NCBI RefSeq assembly: GCF_003122215.1
Contig: NZ_QEYD01000015.1
Location: forward strand, 16,272-80,271
Length of the DNA: 64,000 nt
Reading direction: 5' to 3'
From: Pararhodobacter marinus
GTDB lineage: Bacteria; Pseudomonadota; Alphaproteobacteria; Rhodobacterales; Rhodobacteraceae
Shown piece after piece: positions 46,880-54,840 of this stretch. The notes under the pieces were generated by a model. It had not been told where the DNA came from, made no database searches, and was given only the letters and a program-made list of their open reading frames with translations. A program made the translations under genes and the position numbers. Positions within the stretch are counted from its first letter, which is position 1, and every line of letters starts with the position of its first letter.

Positions 46880-47748
46880 GACAGCCTCCGCAGCCGTTCG
46901 ATCAGCGACGAGGTATCCCAGCGTCCGCCGCCCATGTTCTGCACGTCCTTGTAGAACTGGTCGATCAGAGCGGTGACGGGCAGCGACGCGCCGATCTCGT
47001 CGCCGGTTTTCAGGCAGATCGCCAGATCCTTGCGCATCCAGTCGACGGCGAAGCCGTGCTCGAAATGCCCGTCCAGCATGGTCTGGTGCCGGTTGACCAT
47101 CTGCCACGATCCAGCCGCGCCACCCGAGATCACCTCGACCACGGCCTTGCCGTCCATGCCGGCTTTCTCACCGAAGGCCAGCGCCTCGGACAGGCCCTGC
47201 ACGAGACCCGCGATGCAGATCTGGTTCATCATCTTGGCGATCTGGCCCTGCCCCGACTCGCCGATGCGTTTCACGATGCGGCCATAGGCCTGCATCACAG
47301 GCTCGGCGGCGTCGTAATCGGCCTGGCTGCCGCCGCACATGATGCTGAGGACGCCGTTTTCCGCGCCCGCCTGTCCGCCCGAGACCGGCGCATCGACGAA
47401 ACCCAGCCCCAGCGCCGAGGCTTCACCGGCGAGCGCGGTGGTGATGCCCGAGGACACGGTGGTGTGATCGACGAAGATCGCGCCCTTCCTCATGCCCGCG
47501 AAGGCCCCGTCCTTGCCCCGGCAGACCGAGGCCAGGTCGTCGTCGTTGCCGACGCAGGCCATGACGAAATCCTGCCCTTCGGCGGCCTCGCGCGGGGTCG
47601 GCGCGGCCTTGCCACCCTGCTCATCGGCCCATTTCTCGGCCTTCGTGGCGGTGCGGTTATAGACCGTGACCGCGTGGCCGGCCTTGGCCAGATGTCCGGC
47701 CATGGGATACCCCATGACCCCCAAGCCCAGAAATGCAACCTTGGCCAT
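46876..47748 (-). CDS. NAD-dependent beta-hydroxyacid dehydrogenase (3-hydroxyisobutyrate dehydrogenase family)
   Basis: 290 residues. The nucleotide-binding loop is [20 protein letters not shown] (residues 5-24), the substrate motif is [14 protein letters not shown] (about residues 121-134), and the catalytic lysine lies in GQIAKMMNQ (N-x3-K-type family block). Members oxidise 3-hydroxyisobutyrate, tartronate semialdehyde or related acids; which applies is not visible. No valine-degradation genes adjoin. It is translationally coupled to adenine deaminase (GTGA). Confidence 0.85.
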   Translation of the reverse strand: MAKVAFLGLGVMGYPMAGHLAKAGHAVTVYNRTATKAEKWADEQGGKAAPTPREAAEGQDFVMACVGNDDDLASVCRGKDGAFAGMRKGAIFVDHTTVSSGITTALAGEASALGLGFVDAPVSGGQAGAENGVLSIMCGGSQADYDAAEPVMQAYGRIVKRIGESGQGQIAKMMNQICIAGLVQGLSEALAFGEKAGMDGKAVVEVISGGAAGSWQMVNRHQTMLDGHFEHGFAVDWMRKDLAICLKTGDEIGASLPVTALIDQFYKDVQNMGGGRWDTSSLIERLRRLS

Positions 47749-47845
47749 GTGCCCCCCTCATGAAGATGGTTTGAATTGCGCTTGCGCGTCCGAGGTCATA
47801 GGAAACGAGACTGGTTCCGAGGTCAACACGACGAGGCCGCACTTC

Positions 47846-50335
47846 ATGCTCACCCTGTTCCGCTGGCTGTTGCGCATCGCGACTGCGCTGGTCGTGCTGA
47901 CGGTCGTGATCGTCGTTGGCGTGTATTACTTCCTGTCGCGTTCGGTCCCCGATTACGACACGACATGGCGGTTGCGCGGCGTCTCGGAAACGGTCGAGAT
48001 CGCCCGCAACACCTGGGCGGTGCCACATATCTTTGCCCAGAACGACGCCGATGCCTTTTACGCGCTGGGTTTTGCCCATGCGCAGGACCGGCTTTGGCAG
48101 ATGACGGTGCTGCGGCGCACGGCGCAGGGGCGTCTGAGCGAGCTGTTCGGCGACCGCACGATCCGCACCGACGAACTGATGCGGCGGCTGGACCTCTATA
48201 CGCTGGCGCAGGAATCGGTGGCCGCGCAGGACGACGATACGGCGATGGCGCTCGACGCCTATGCGCGGGGCGTGAATGCGTGGATCAACCTGGTCAACGA
48301 CCGCGCGCTGGGGCGCGGGGCGCCCGAATACTTCCTGTTTCCCGGCGAGATCGGCCTGTGGCAGCCGGCGGATTCGGTGGCGATCCTGAAGCTGATGGCG
48401 GTGCAATTGTCCGGCCATATCGAAAGCGAGGTACGCCATGCGCGGCTGTCGGCGCTGATCGGCGAGGAACGCACGCGCGACCTGATGCACGAGGATGACA
48501 GCGCGGGCGTGGCGGCGATGCCGGATTTCGCCAGCCTGTTTCCGACGCTCGATCCCACGCAGCTGGCCATGGCGCCCTCGGTCCCCGGCGAGGCGCCGGG
48601 CGAGGCGCTGTCGCCCTTCCGCTCGTGGGATTTCGCGGGCGCGTCGAATGCCTGGGCGGCCGGGCGGCTGCGCTCGGCCAATGGCGGCACGCTGCTGGCC
48701 AACGACCCGCATCTGCCGTTTGCCGCGCCCTCGATCTGGTATCTCGCGCGGCTCGAGCTCAGCACCGGCGGCGTCACCGGCGGCACGATCCCCGGCATTC
48801 CCGCGATCATCGCCGGGCGATCCTCGAATATCGCGTGGGGTCTGACCACGGCCTATCTGGACGATCAGGACCTGTTTCTCGAGGAACTGAACCCCGACAA
48901 TCCCGAGGAATATCGCGGCCCCGACGGCTGGGAGAGCTTCGAGACCCGCCGCTCGATCATCTACGTGGCCGATCAGGACCCGGTGACGATCACGCTGCGC
49001 TGGTCGGCGAACGGACCGATCCTGCCGGGGAGGCATTACTCACTGGCCTCGGTCACGCCGCCGGGCCATGTGGCGGCGCTGTCCTGGACCGCGCTTACCG
49101 GCGACGACACGACGATGAGCGCCGCCATCGGCATGATGCGCGCGCAATCCGTGGACGCGGCGATCGCGGCGGGCGAATCCTATGTCGCGCCGGCGCAGAA
49201 CCTGATGGTGATCGACGGCGAGCATATCGCGCTGCAGATGATCGGCCGGATGCCGCGCCGTTCCGAGGATCACCCGACGCGCGGCCAGATGCCTGCGCCG
49301 GGCTCGGACCCAAATGCGCGCTGGGACGGGTATTTCCCCTATTCCGCCAATCCACGCTTCGTCGATCCCGAAACCGGGCTGATCGGCAACACCAATAACA
49401 AGCCGCTGGACCGGCCCTTCCCGCTGCATGTCAGCTATGACTGGGGCGACACGGTGCGCATCCAGCGCTGGATCCGGCTGATGCGCCAGCGCACGGTCCA
49501 TACGCGCGAAAGCTTCATCGAGGCGCAGCTCGACACCGTCAGCCAGGCCGCGCGCACGCTTCTGCCGCTGGTCGGCGCCGAGCTGTGGTTCCAGGGCGAC
49601 CCCGCGCCCGAGGGCACGCCCGAAGCGCAGCGTCAGCTTGCGCTGCAGCTTCTGGCCGACTGGAACGGCGAGATGTCCGAGCATCTGCCCGAACCGCTGA
49701 TCTATGCCGCGTGGATGCGCGAATTGCAGTTCCGGCTGATCCGTGACGAGCTGGGCCCGACGGCGGACATGTTCGAGCATATGGAGCCCGCCTTCATCAG
49801 CCGCGTCTTCCGCAATGAAAACGGTGCGGGCATCTGGTGCGACGTGGTGCAGTCGGCGGTCGAGGAAAGCTGCGTCGACATCGCCCGCACCGCGCTGGAT
49901 GCCGCGCTGCTGGAGCTGAGCGGACAATACGGCCCGGCCATCGAAAGCTGGCGCTGGGGCGATGCGCATCAGGCGACGCATGACCACCCGGTGCTGGGCG
50001 AGGTTCCTATCCTGCGGCTCTTCGTGAATATCCGCCAGTCGACCTCGGGCGGGGACAACACGCTGATGCGGGGTCTGACGCGGGGCGGGCCGCCGGGGGC
50101 GCCCGATCCGTTCCTCAACGTGCATGGCGCGGGCTATCGCGGCGTCTACGACATGGCCGATCCCGAGGCGAGCGTGTTCATCATCTCGACCGGCGAGTCG
50201 GGCCATCCGCTGAGCCGTCATTACGACGATCTGGGCGTGTTGTGGCGGCGCGGCGAGTATATCCCGATGACGCTGGACCCCGATCTGGCGCGCGCGGGCG
50301 GCGTGGGGACCACCCGGCTTGAACCGGCGCCCTGA
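47846..50335 (+). CDS. Penicillin acylase family (Ntn-hydrolase) protein
   Basis: 829 residues. An N-terminal hydrophobic segment (LTLFRWLLRIATALVVLTVV) anchors or exports the protein. An alpha-chain region follows to about residue 260. The autocatalytic site is DFAGASNAW, where the Ser becomes the N-terminal nucleophile of the beta chain, followed by the LLANDPHLPF motif. Family members hydrolyse amide bonds in beta-lactams, acyl-homoserine lactones or other N-acyl compounds. Here quorum-signal acylase or cell-envelope amidase activity is possible. Length is normal for the precursor. The ATG was taken where the hydrophobic segment begins. Confidence 0.88.
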   Translation: MLTLFRWLLRIATALVVLTVVIVVGVYYFLSRSVPDYDTTWRLRGVSETVEIARNTWAVPHIFAQNDADAFYALGFAHAQDRLWQMTVLRRTAQGRLSELFGDRTIRTDELMRRLDLYTLAQESVAAQDDDTAMALDAYARGVNAWINLVNDRALGRGAPEYFLFPGEIGLWQPADSVAILKLMAVQLSGHIESEVRHARLSALIGEERTRDLMHEDDSAGVAAMPDFASLFPTLDPTQLAMAPSVPGEAPGEALSPFRSWDFAGASNAWAAGRLRSANGGTLLANDPHLPFAAPSIWYLARLELSTGGVTGGTIPGIPAIIAGRSSNIAWGLTTAYLDDQDLFLEELNPDNPEEYRGPDGWESFETRRSIIYVADQDPVTITLRWSANGPILPGRHYSLASVTPPGHVAALSWTALTGDDTTMSAAIGMMRAQSVDAAIAAGESYVAPAQNLMVIDGEHIALQMIGRMPRRSEDHPTRGQMPAPGSDPNARWDGYFPYSANPRFVDPETGLIGNTNNKPLDRPFPLHVSYDWGDTVRIQRWIRLMRQRTVHTRESFIEAQLDTVSQAARTLLPLVGAELWFQGDPAPEGTPEAQRQLALQLLADWNGEMSEHLPEPLIYAAWMRELQFRLIRDELGPTADMFEHMEPAFISRVFRNENGAGIWCDVVQSAVEESCVDIARTALDAALLELSGQYGPAIESWRWGDAHQATHDHPVLGEVPILRLFVNIRQSTSGGDNTLMRGLTRGGPPGAPDPFLNVHGAGYRGVYDMADPEASVFIISTGESGHPLSRHYDDLGVLWRRGEYIPMTLDPDLARAGGVGTTRLEPAP

Positions 50336-50411
50336 ACCGGCGGCTTGAACCCGCTCGTTGCGCGTTGCATATATCCACAGGCAAGGATGGCCAGAGCCCG
50401 CAGGCAACCCG

Positions 50412-51284
50412 ATGATCTACGAGACAAAAGCCGAATGGAACGACGCCGCGCATAAGCGCGTGGTGCTGTTCGGCATGTCGGGGCTGGGCAAGACGCGGAT
50501 CTCGTCGATCCTGCGCGATGGCGGCTGGTTCCATTACTCGGTCGATTACCGCATCGGCACCCGCTACATGGGCGAGGCCATCGCCGACAATTTCAAGCGC
50601 GAGGCGATGAAGGTGCCGCTTCTGCGCGAGTTGCTGCTCACCGATTCCGTGCGCATCGCCTCGAACATCACCTTCGACAATCTGGCGCCGCTCAGCACCT
50701 ATCTGGGCAAGCCGGGGGACCCCGCGCAGGGTGGCCTGCCCTTCGACGAATATCGCCGCCGGCAGGCCCAGCACCGCGAGGCCGAGATCGCGGCGCTGAT
50801 CGACACCCCGCATTTCGTCGACCGGGCGCTGGATCTTTATGGCTATCGGAATTTCGTCTGCGATTCCGGCGGTTCGATCTGTGAGGTGGTGAACCCCGAA
50901 AGCCGCGCCGACCCGGTGCTGAGCGTGCTGTCGCGCCACCTGCTGCTGGTCTGGATCGAGGGCTCCGAGGCCCATACCGCCGATCTGATCCGCCGCTTCG
51001 ACCGGGCGCCGAAGCCGATGTATTACCGGCCCGAATTCCTGCTCGAAGCCTGGAACGCCTATCTGTCAGAAAGCGGACGAATGCCCGGGGCGGTTGACCC
51101 GGACGCCTTCGTCCGCTGGACCTATGCCCGCGCGCTGGCCCATCGCCAGCCCCGATACGCGGCCATGGCAGCGAACTGGGGGCTCAAGGTCGCCGCCGAC
51201 GACGTGGCCCGCGTCCAGACGCCCGAGGATTTCGGCGCGCTGATCGGCGAGGCCCTGGACAAGCGCGCCTCCCGGGCGGCCTGA
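50412..51284 (+). CDS. P-loop ATPase/kinase-like protein, unknown function
   Basis: A 290-residue protein with a Walker A loop near the N-terminus (VVLFGMSGLGKTRISSILRD, about residues 17-36) and no clear ABC or AAA motifs. CDSGGSICEVV and HLLLVWIEGSEAHT suggest the Walker B region of small nucleotide or shikimate-kinase-like folds. The YRPEFLLEAWNAYLSESGR tail is helical. Rhodobacterales orthologues are usually labelled only 'ATPase'. It lies 56 bp upstream of metA on the same strand and could be co-transcribed. Upstream frames were rejected for lack of a ribosome site. Confidence 0.65.
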   Translation: MIYETKAEWNDAAHKRVVLFGMSGLGKTRISSILRDGGWFHYSVDYRIGTRYMGEAIADNFKREAMKVPLLRELLLTDSVRIASNITFDNLAPLSTYLGKPGDPAQGGLPFDEYRRRQAQHREAEIAALIDTPHFVDRALDLYGYRNFVCDSGGSICEVVNPESRADPVLSVLSRHLLLVWIEGSEAHTADLIRRFDRAPKPMYYRPEFLLEAWNAYLSESGRMPGAVDPDAFVRWTYARALAHRQPRYAAMAANWGLKVAADDVARVQTPEDFGALIGEALDKRASRAA

Positions 51285-51304
51285 GACACGGAGCGATCCG
51301 CCGG
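51285..51304 (+). repeat. 20-bp direct repeat, left copy (5' of metA)
   Basis: GACACGGAGCGATCCGCCGG, immediately after the upstream stop codon. It differs at one base from the copy at 52268-52287 that spans the metA stop codon. Confidence 0.75.
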
Positions 51305-51340
51305 GCCGCCGATACAGTACAGATAGACGGATAGCCTCCG

Positions 51341-52279
51341 ATGCCCATCACCCTGCCCGCCACCCTGCCCGCCTATGACGTCCTCTCGAACGAGGGCGTC
51401 ATGGTCATGTCGGACACCCGCGCCGCACGTCAGGACATTCGCCAGCTCAAGATCGGGCTGCTGAACCTGATGCCCAAGAAGATCCAGACCGAGAACCAGT
51501 TCGCCCGGCTGATCGGCGCGACGCCGCTGCAGATCGACTTCCGGCTGATCCGCATGTCCGAACACCAGACCCGCAACACCGCCGCCGAGCATATGGAGGC
51601 GTTCTATCATTCGTTCCAGGAGGTCCGGCACGAGAAATTCGACGGGCTCATCATCACCGGCGCGCCGATCGAGCATCTGCCGTTCCACGAGGTCACCTAT
51701 TGGGACGAGCTGTGCGAGGTCTTCGAATGGACCCAGACCAACGTGCATTCCACCTTCGGCGTCTGCTGGGGCGGGATGGCGATGATCAACTATTTCCACG
51801 GCGTGAAGAAACACCTGCTCGACCGGAAGCTGTTCGGCTGCTACCGCCACGCCAATCTGGCCCATACCTCGCCCTATCTGCGCGGGTTCTCGGATGATCT
51901 GGTGATGCCGGTCAGCCGCTGGACCGAGATGAAACGCGACGAGATCGAGGCCGCGGGCCTGAAGGTCCTGCTCAATTCCGACGAGGTGGGGCCGGCTTTC
52001 GTCGACGATCCCGATCACCGCGCGCTCTATATCTTCAATCATCTGGAATACGACCGCGGCACCCTGAACGAGGAATACCAGCGGGACCTTCTCGCCAGTC
52101 AGGTGGCGGGCGCGCAGATCCAGATCCCGGTGAATTACTTCCCCGACGACGACCCGTCCAAGACGCCGCTGAACCGCTGGCGCAGCCATGCGCATCTGCT
52201 CTACGGCAACTGGATCAACGAAATCTACCAGACGACGCCCTTCGATCTGGATCGGATCGGACTGCCGGACACGGAGTGA
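51341..52279 (+). CDS. metA: Homoserine O-acetyltransferase (MetA type)
   Basis: A 312-residue MetA-family acyltransferase that activates homoserine for methionine synthesis. The catalytic cysteine is C142 in [10 protein letters not shown], and the histidine of the pair is in IFNHLEYD. Residue 111 is glutamate (TGAPIEHL); in this family E111 goes with acetyl-CoA use and G111 with succinyl-CoA, so O-acetylhomoserine is predicted. I looked for a SAM-II type riboswitch in the short upstream region and found none. A strong terminator follows. One-carbon and methyltransfer genes 7-11 kb away serve the same pathway. Confidence 0.95.
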   Translation: MPITLPATLPAYDVLSNEGVMVMSDTRAARQDIRQLKIGLLNLMPKKIQTENQFARLIGATPLQIDFRLIRMSEHQTRNTAAEHMEAFYHSFQEVRHEKFDGLIITGAPIEHLPFHEVTYWDELCEVFEWTQTNVHSTFGVCWGGMAMINYFHGVKKHLLDRKLFGCYRHANLAHTSPYLRGFSDDLVMPVSRWTEMKRDEIEAAGLKVLLNSDEVGPAFVDDPDHRALYIFNHLEYDRGTLNEEYQRDLLASQVAGAQIQIPVNYFPDDDPSKTPLNRWRSHAHLLYGNWINEIYQTTPFDLDRIGLPDTE

Positions 52280-52287
52280 TCCGCCGG
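52268..52287 (+). repeat. 20-bp direct repeat, right copy (across the metA stop)
   Basis: GACACGGAGTGATCCGCCGG. It encodes the last residues and stop of metA and matches 19 of 20 bases of the copy just upstream of metA. Confidence 0.75.
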
Positions 52288-52303
52288 CGCCTGACCGCGC
52301 CGG

Positions 52304-52333
52304 AGGCCGGAGCGACCGCGCTCCGGCCTTTTT
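52304..52333 (+). terminator. Rho-independent terminator after metA
   Basis: AGGCCGGAGCG and CGCTCCGGCCT form an 11-bp stem with a four-base loop, followed by TTTT. The best terminator in the window. Confidence 0.9.
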
Positions 52334-52374
52334 CGTGGTCCGCCGCCGGCACGCGCGGGTCCATGCTTGCCACT

Positions 52375-53640
52375 TCAGGCCCGCGGCTCCAGCCGTCCGG
52401 TCACATGCAGCCGTCCGTCCCCTGCCAGCAGACCCAGATCGCCGGTGCGGAAATAGCGCAGCCCGCCGATCTGTCGGAAGCGCAGCGTATTGGCGCGCGG
52501 ATCGTTCCAATAGCGCGCCATGACCTGCGGCCCCCGGATCAGGATCTCGCCCGCCCGACCCTGTGCCGCACGGCGACGGGTCTGCGGATCGACGATGAGG
52601 ATCTGCGTGTTCTGGCAGGGGATCCCTGCCCCGGCCAGCGCGGGATTGTCATCGAGTTCGGCCGCGACCAGCCCCATGGTCTCGGCCTGGCCGTAGCTGC
52701 GCAGACCGGCGCGGCCGTCGAAGGTCCAGACCCGGCGAAGGTTGCCTGTGTCCCCCGTCTGATCCAGAAGCGCCGCATTCGTCGCCGCGCAGCCCGTCAG
52801 GATCGTCACGTCGTCAAGCGCCTTGCACCCCTCCCGCTTGCTGTTCCCCTTGGGCTTCAACAGCCCCGTCGCGCCCGCGACGACCGGCAGGATCGCCCCA
52901 GCAAGCAACCCCTCGGGGCGCGAAAGCGGCAGGGCGCTCAGGCACAGGTCGCGATCCCCGGCGCCCAGCCAGTGGCGCAGGCAGGCGGCCGCGTGCAGCG
53001 CCGAGCGGTGGGTATGCAGGCAGGCCATGGCGGGGCCGGACTGCTCCGGGCCGTAGAGCAGAAGGCAGGGATCCTCGGGCCGCGTTTCGACCGGCTCGGG
53101 GTCGATGGCGGCGTTCAGCATCTCGCCCCAGCCGGTCAGGGCAGCGGAGGGCGCGCGCGCGTCCTGCGAGGGCGCCCCGGACCGGGGCGCGAGGATCACC
53201 CGGTCGAGGCGCAGGTCATCCGCAAGCGGGAGCAGGTCCGCGGCCTGCTCGGCCGCGGCGAGGATGACCCGCAGCCCGGTCTGCTCGATCCGCTCTGCAA
53301 TTGTCGTGGCGGGTGCCGTGGGGTCGAACGGCACGGCGATGGCCCCGGCGCGCAGGATGCCGAAGAACGCCGCGATGAAGTCGGGGCCGTCCGGCAGCAA
53401 CAGGCCCACCCGGTCCCCTTGCGCGATCCGGCCGCGTTGCTGCAGGAAACCCGCGATGAATCCGGCCTTCCGGTCAAGCTGCGCGAAAGTCATCGCGCGG
53501 CTCTGGCACAGGAAAGCGGCCTTGTCGGGATGGCGCGCGGCGGCATCTTGCAAGACCTGGTCCAGACCTGCCGTGATCGGCGCGATGTCGATCGGGATAT
53601 GGGCGGGCCAGATCGCCTGAAGCCGGGTGCTCGCTTTCAT
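52375..53640 (-). CDS. AMP-dependent synthetase/ligase homologue lacking the C-terminal domain
   Basis: 421 residues of the ANL-family large domain only. A5 (LRSYGQAET, about 313-321) and A7 (YFRTGD, 396-401) are present. The phosphate-binding A3 loop, normally T-S-G-T-T-G-x-P-K-G, is degenerate (LLLYGPEQSGPAMA, about 193-206). The chain stops at VTGRLEPRA, at the hinge, so the roughly 100-residue C-terminal lid with the catalytic lysine is absent. The convergent metA terminator lies just beyond, so no displaced C-domain follows. It may be a decayed ligase or a non-catalytic acyl/AMP-binding protein. Confidence 0.8.
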   Translation of the reverse strand: MKASTRLQAIWPAHIPIDIAPITAGLDQVLQDAAARHPDKAAFLCQSRAMTFAQLDRKAGFIAGFLQQRGRIAQGDRVGLLLPDGPDFIAAFFGILRAGAIAVPFDPTAPATTIAERIEQTGLRVILAAAEQAADLLPLADDLRLDRVILAPRSGAPSQDARAPSAALTGWGEMLNAAIDPEPVETRPEDPCLLLYGPEQSGPAMACLHTHRSALHAAACLRHWLGAGDRDLCLSALPLSRPEGLLAGAILPVVAGATGLLKPKGNSKREGCKALDDVTILTGCAATNAALLDQTGDTGNLRRVWTFDGRAGLRSYGQAETMGLVAAELDDNPALAGAGIPCQNTQILIVDPQTRRRAAQGRAGEILIRGPQVMARYWNDPRANTLRFRQIGGLRYFRTGDLGLLAGDGRLHVTGRLEPRA

Positions 53641-53924
53641 GATCGTGCAACGTCCTCACTTGTTAATGCAACCGGAAGAGCGCCCCGGGCACCGCGACAG
53701 CCGGCGCCAGCTTTCATGCCAGCCTGCACCTCAGCCGTTCGGGCACGGGCTGTTTCCCCTGCCTCGCCCAACAACCTCTGATAGAAAACCTATCCTGTGA
53801 CAAAACCGGAGCAATCGCAAGACGTGACATCGGGTCTTGACGCCGGCCCGGCTTTCAGCGCCCTTTCAGACCCTATCCGCGCCGGTACGCTTCGTCGGGC
53901 GGGACAGACTGGAAAGGACATACC

Positions 53925-54803
53925 ATGCGGCTCATCCGTTTTTGCAAAGGCGATGCCCCGGCCCGGCTGGGCCTTCTGATCGGCGAGCGCGCCGTTGCGC
54001 TGTCCGAACTGATCGCCGACGCCCCGACCGGGACCCGCGACGCCATTGCCCGCTGGTCCGACCTGGCGCCGCAACTGACCCCGCTTCTGTCGGCGGCCGG
54101 GGCCGAGGGCAAGGGCGAGCCTCTGGCGCAGGTGCGGCTGCTCTGCCCGCTTGATGCGACCGAGAAGATGATGGCGATCGGCCTGAACTATGCCGATCAC
54201 ATCGAGGAAATGCGCGGCTCGGGCCTGACCACGCCCAGCGAACAGATCTGGTTTTCCAAACAGGTCAACTGCCTGTCGGGCCCCTTCGACCCGATCGAGC
54301 ATCCCCGCGCCAGCGAGGCGGTGGATTACGAGGTCGAACTGGTCGCGATCATCGGCAAGGGCGGACGCCATATCAGCGCCGCCGACGCGCCCGCGCATAT
54401 CTTCGGCTATTGCGTGGGCAACGATGTCAGCGCCCGCGACTGGCAGATGAAAACGCCGCAATGGGTGCTGGGCAAGTCCTTTGACACGCATGGCCCCATC
54501 GGCCCCGCCATCGTCACGGCGGACGAGGTTGGCGATCCGCACGCGCTGGATATCCGGAGCTATGTGAACGGCGAGTTGCGGCAGAACTCGAATACCCGGC
54601 ATCTGGTCTTCGATATCTGGGCCCAGATCGAGGAATTGTCGAAGGTCATGACGCTCAAACCCGGCGACGTGATCTTCACCGGCACGCCCGGTGGCGTGGG
54701 CGCGGCTTTCAAGCCGCCGCGCTACCTGAAACCGGGCGACGTGGTGCGTTGCGAGATCGGAAATCTGGGCGCCATCGAGAACACGGTTCTGGCCGAAAGC
54801 TGA
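53925..54803 (+). CDS. Fumarylacetoacetate hydrolase (FAH) family protein
   Basis: 292 residues. An N-terminal domain of about 75 residues precedes the FAH barrel. Signature blocks are MMAIGLNYADHIEEM (about residues 82-96), DYEVELVAIIGKGGR (about 136-150, metal-binding glutamates) and GYCVGNDVSARDWQM (about 163-177). FTGTPGGVG closes the active site. The layout matches FAHD1-like oxaloacetate decarboxylases and ureidoglycolate-lyase-like enzymes rather than tyrosine-pathway FAH. No pathway genes adjoin, so the substrate is open. The 284 bp gap upstream probably holds the promoter. Confidence 0.85.
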   Translation: MRLIRFCKGDAPARLGLLIGERAVALSELIADAPTGTRDAIARWSDLAPQLTPLLSAAGAEGKGEPLAQVRLLCPLDATEKMMAIGLNYADHIEEMRGSGLTTPSEQIWFSKQVNCLSGPFDPIEHPRASEAVDYEVELVAIIGKGGRHISAADAPAHIFGYCVGNDVSARDWQMKTPQWVLGKSFDTHGPIGPAIVTADEVGDPHALDIRSYVNGELRQNSNTRHLVFDIWAQIEELSKVMTLKPGDVIFTGTPGGVGAAFKPPRYLKPGDVVRCEIGNLGAIENTVLAES

Positions 54804-54805
54804 AA

Positions 54806-54826
54806 GGCCCGCCGGCGCGGCGGGCC
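54806..54826. terminator. Hairpin between convergent FAH and RND genes
   Basis: GGCCCGCCG and CGGCGGGCC form a perfect nine-base-pair stem with a three-base loop, 3 bp after the FAH stop and 14 bp from the RND stop. There is no U-tract. Confidence 0.6.
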
Positions 54827-54840
54827 CTGGCGATCGCGTG

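Noticed and set aside
51285..51340. SAM-II or other methionine riboswitch upstream of metA
   Set aside because: The 56 bp between genes show neither the conserved pseudoknot sequence nor enough length; only a direct repeat is visible.
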